DNA from: Acidobacteriota bacterium
GTDB lineage: Bacteria; Acidobacteriota; Terriglobia; Acidiferrales; UBA7541
Direction of reading: 5' to 3'
Assembly (NCBI GenBank): GCA_013286465.1
Contig: JABDFR010000004.1
Location: 16,659-80,658 of the forward strand
Length of the DNA: 64,000 bases
In this document: piece by piece, positions 63,508 through 64,000 of the stretch
Layout: each line of letters starts with the position of its first letter
Position numbering within the stretch: position 1 is the stretch's first letter
The notes under the pieces: generated by a model
Told to the model about the DNA's origin: nothing
Database searches by the model: none
What the model saw: the letters and a program-made list of their open reading frames with translations, nothing else
Program-made: the position numbers and the translations under genes

Positions 63508-63591
63508 CGCCGCGCCGTTCCCCTTCCCATTTCGTAACATTTTTACCCATTTCCGTACCTCCATTCCCCTATCAATTCCTCTATTTACCAA

Positions 63592-63620
63592 TTGACAATC
63601 TATTGCTTCTATGCTAGTCT
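63592..63620 (+). promoter_or_regulatory. Promoter before the last gene
   Basis: TTGACA (63592-63597), 17 nt, TAGTCT (63615-63620) with a TGC extended -10. Start near 63627 would leave a leader of about 188 nt. The spacer 63508-63814 holds no other feature. Confidence 0.55.
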
Positions 63621-63814
63621 ACCCCCGAAGTGCGTAATCCAATGCGCCCTTCCAACCAAACACGAGAGGTGTGTACCCCGAGCACCGAGCGCCCAACGTG
63701 ACCGCACCATCCGCACCACCCCGCCTCCGGGCGCCCGCATCAAAAAATCCCAGATCCGCTGACCCCCAGTCTCCGCTCCACCAGACCCCAGGCCAGCACC
63801 AAAAAGGAAAATCC

Positions 63815-64000
63815 ATGGAAGAAGAACACGCACCACTCAATCCCGGCGTAGACCCCCTAGTTCATGCCCGCAAATGCACCATCTGCAATCACCCCGAACG
63901 CGACGAGATCGAAAACGATTTCGTCTACTGGGGCCATCCCGGCTCGATCATCAAAAGGTACGGTCTTAGCCACCGCACGGCCCTCTACCGCCACGCGCGA
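63815..64000 (+). CDS. Small Cys/His-motif protein, 3' part cut by the window edge (partial)
   Basis: 62 codons from ATG 63815, behind AGGAAA. The protein has a CTICNHPERDEIENDF segment (CxxCxHxxR, a likely metal-binding knuckle) and then RYGLSHRTALYRHAR, which resembles a helix-turn-helix. The same layout occurs in small conserved hypothetical proteins of this phylum; a DNA-binding role is inference. An in-frame GTG at 63698 would extend the protein by 39 Pro/Ser-rich residues. Confidence 0.65.
   Translation, partial: MEEEHAPLNPGVDPLVHARKCTICNHPERDEIENDFVYWGHPGSIIKRYGLSHRTALYRHAR

Noticed and set aside
63609..63840. Two overlapping minus-strand frames of about 75 residues
   Set aside because: Trp/Gly/Arg-rich, no ribosome-binding site, and they cross the promoter of the + strand gene.
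1..64000. CRISPR arrays, transposases, integrases, prophage genes
   Set aside because: No regularly spaced direct repeats and no gene of these kinds; the dispersed repeats are single hairpin elements.

Overview
The window reads as a piece of a chromosome from the phylum Acidobacteriota, probably a Terriglobia/Acidobacteriae relative. This is an inference from gene content. It carries three secreted proteins of the acidobacterial VWA type, two very large MacB/FtsX-like permeases without an ATPase gene (the ADOP type common in this phylum), a Ser/Thr kinase fused to TPRs, and GC-rich dispersed hairpin repeats. There is no phage, plasmid, CRISPR or transposase signal. Nearly all the DNA is ordinary housekeeping or envelope DNA, and the curiosities lie mostly between genes.

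Region by region. 1-3.3 kb: the end of a chemotaxis operon (cheA 3' end, cheR, an HDOD gene, cheY, cheX), followed by a tRNA-Gln(CUG) gene with its own promoter and a cysteine-rich secreted protein. 4.2-12.6 kb: a sugar and envelope region with nagB, a nucleotidyltransferase, an HddA-like sugar kinase, a GmhA-like isomerase and a HAD phosphatase (together a GDP-heptose type pathway), interrupted by a TPR-thioredoxin gene that carries an in-frame TAG. An HpnI-like glycosyltransferase and a GT-C-like membrane protein follow. 12.8-18.3 kb: a GH63-like glucosidase, a VOC protein, a secreted protein and a TonB-type protein. 18.5-23.6 kb: a tight ileS-lspA-lgt-rluD operon for tRNA charging, lipoprotein maturation and rRNA modification. 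23.6-27.1 kb: three VWA paralogues.

27.1-27.35 kb holds a candidate stand-alone small RNA with its own promoter and a strong terminator. 27.4-34.9 kb: a UvrD-like helicase-nuclease, a thiolase and a 3-hydroxyacyl-CoA dehydrogenase, plus small zinc-ribbon proteins. 35-43.8 kb: recA, a PBP-type transpeptidase, an M23 peptidase, a dihaem cytochrome c and korAB. 44-53 kb: two ADOP permeases, lexA between korAB and the bactofilin gene, a membrane-anchored LuxR-type regulator, a DUF4199 protein and a VOC protein. The second permease has a convincing sigma-54 promoter with an upstream inverted repeat. 53-64 kb: a GNAT acetyltransferase, the kinase-TPR gene with a nearly leaderless promoter, a 7Fe-type ferredoxin, a CPBP protease, a shortened DUF4440 protein, gamma-glutamyltransferase, a secreted amidase, and the start of a small Cys/His protein cut by the window edge.

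At the largest scale the + strand changes from G-rich (left) to C-rich and A-rich (right) somewhere between about 15 and 24 kb, whichever strand the genes are on. This is what a replication terminus or a rearrangement boundary would look like. At least three families of short hairpin repeats are scattered between genes; one copy supplies the stop codon of the helicase gene.
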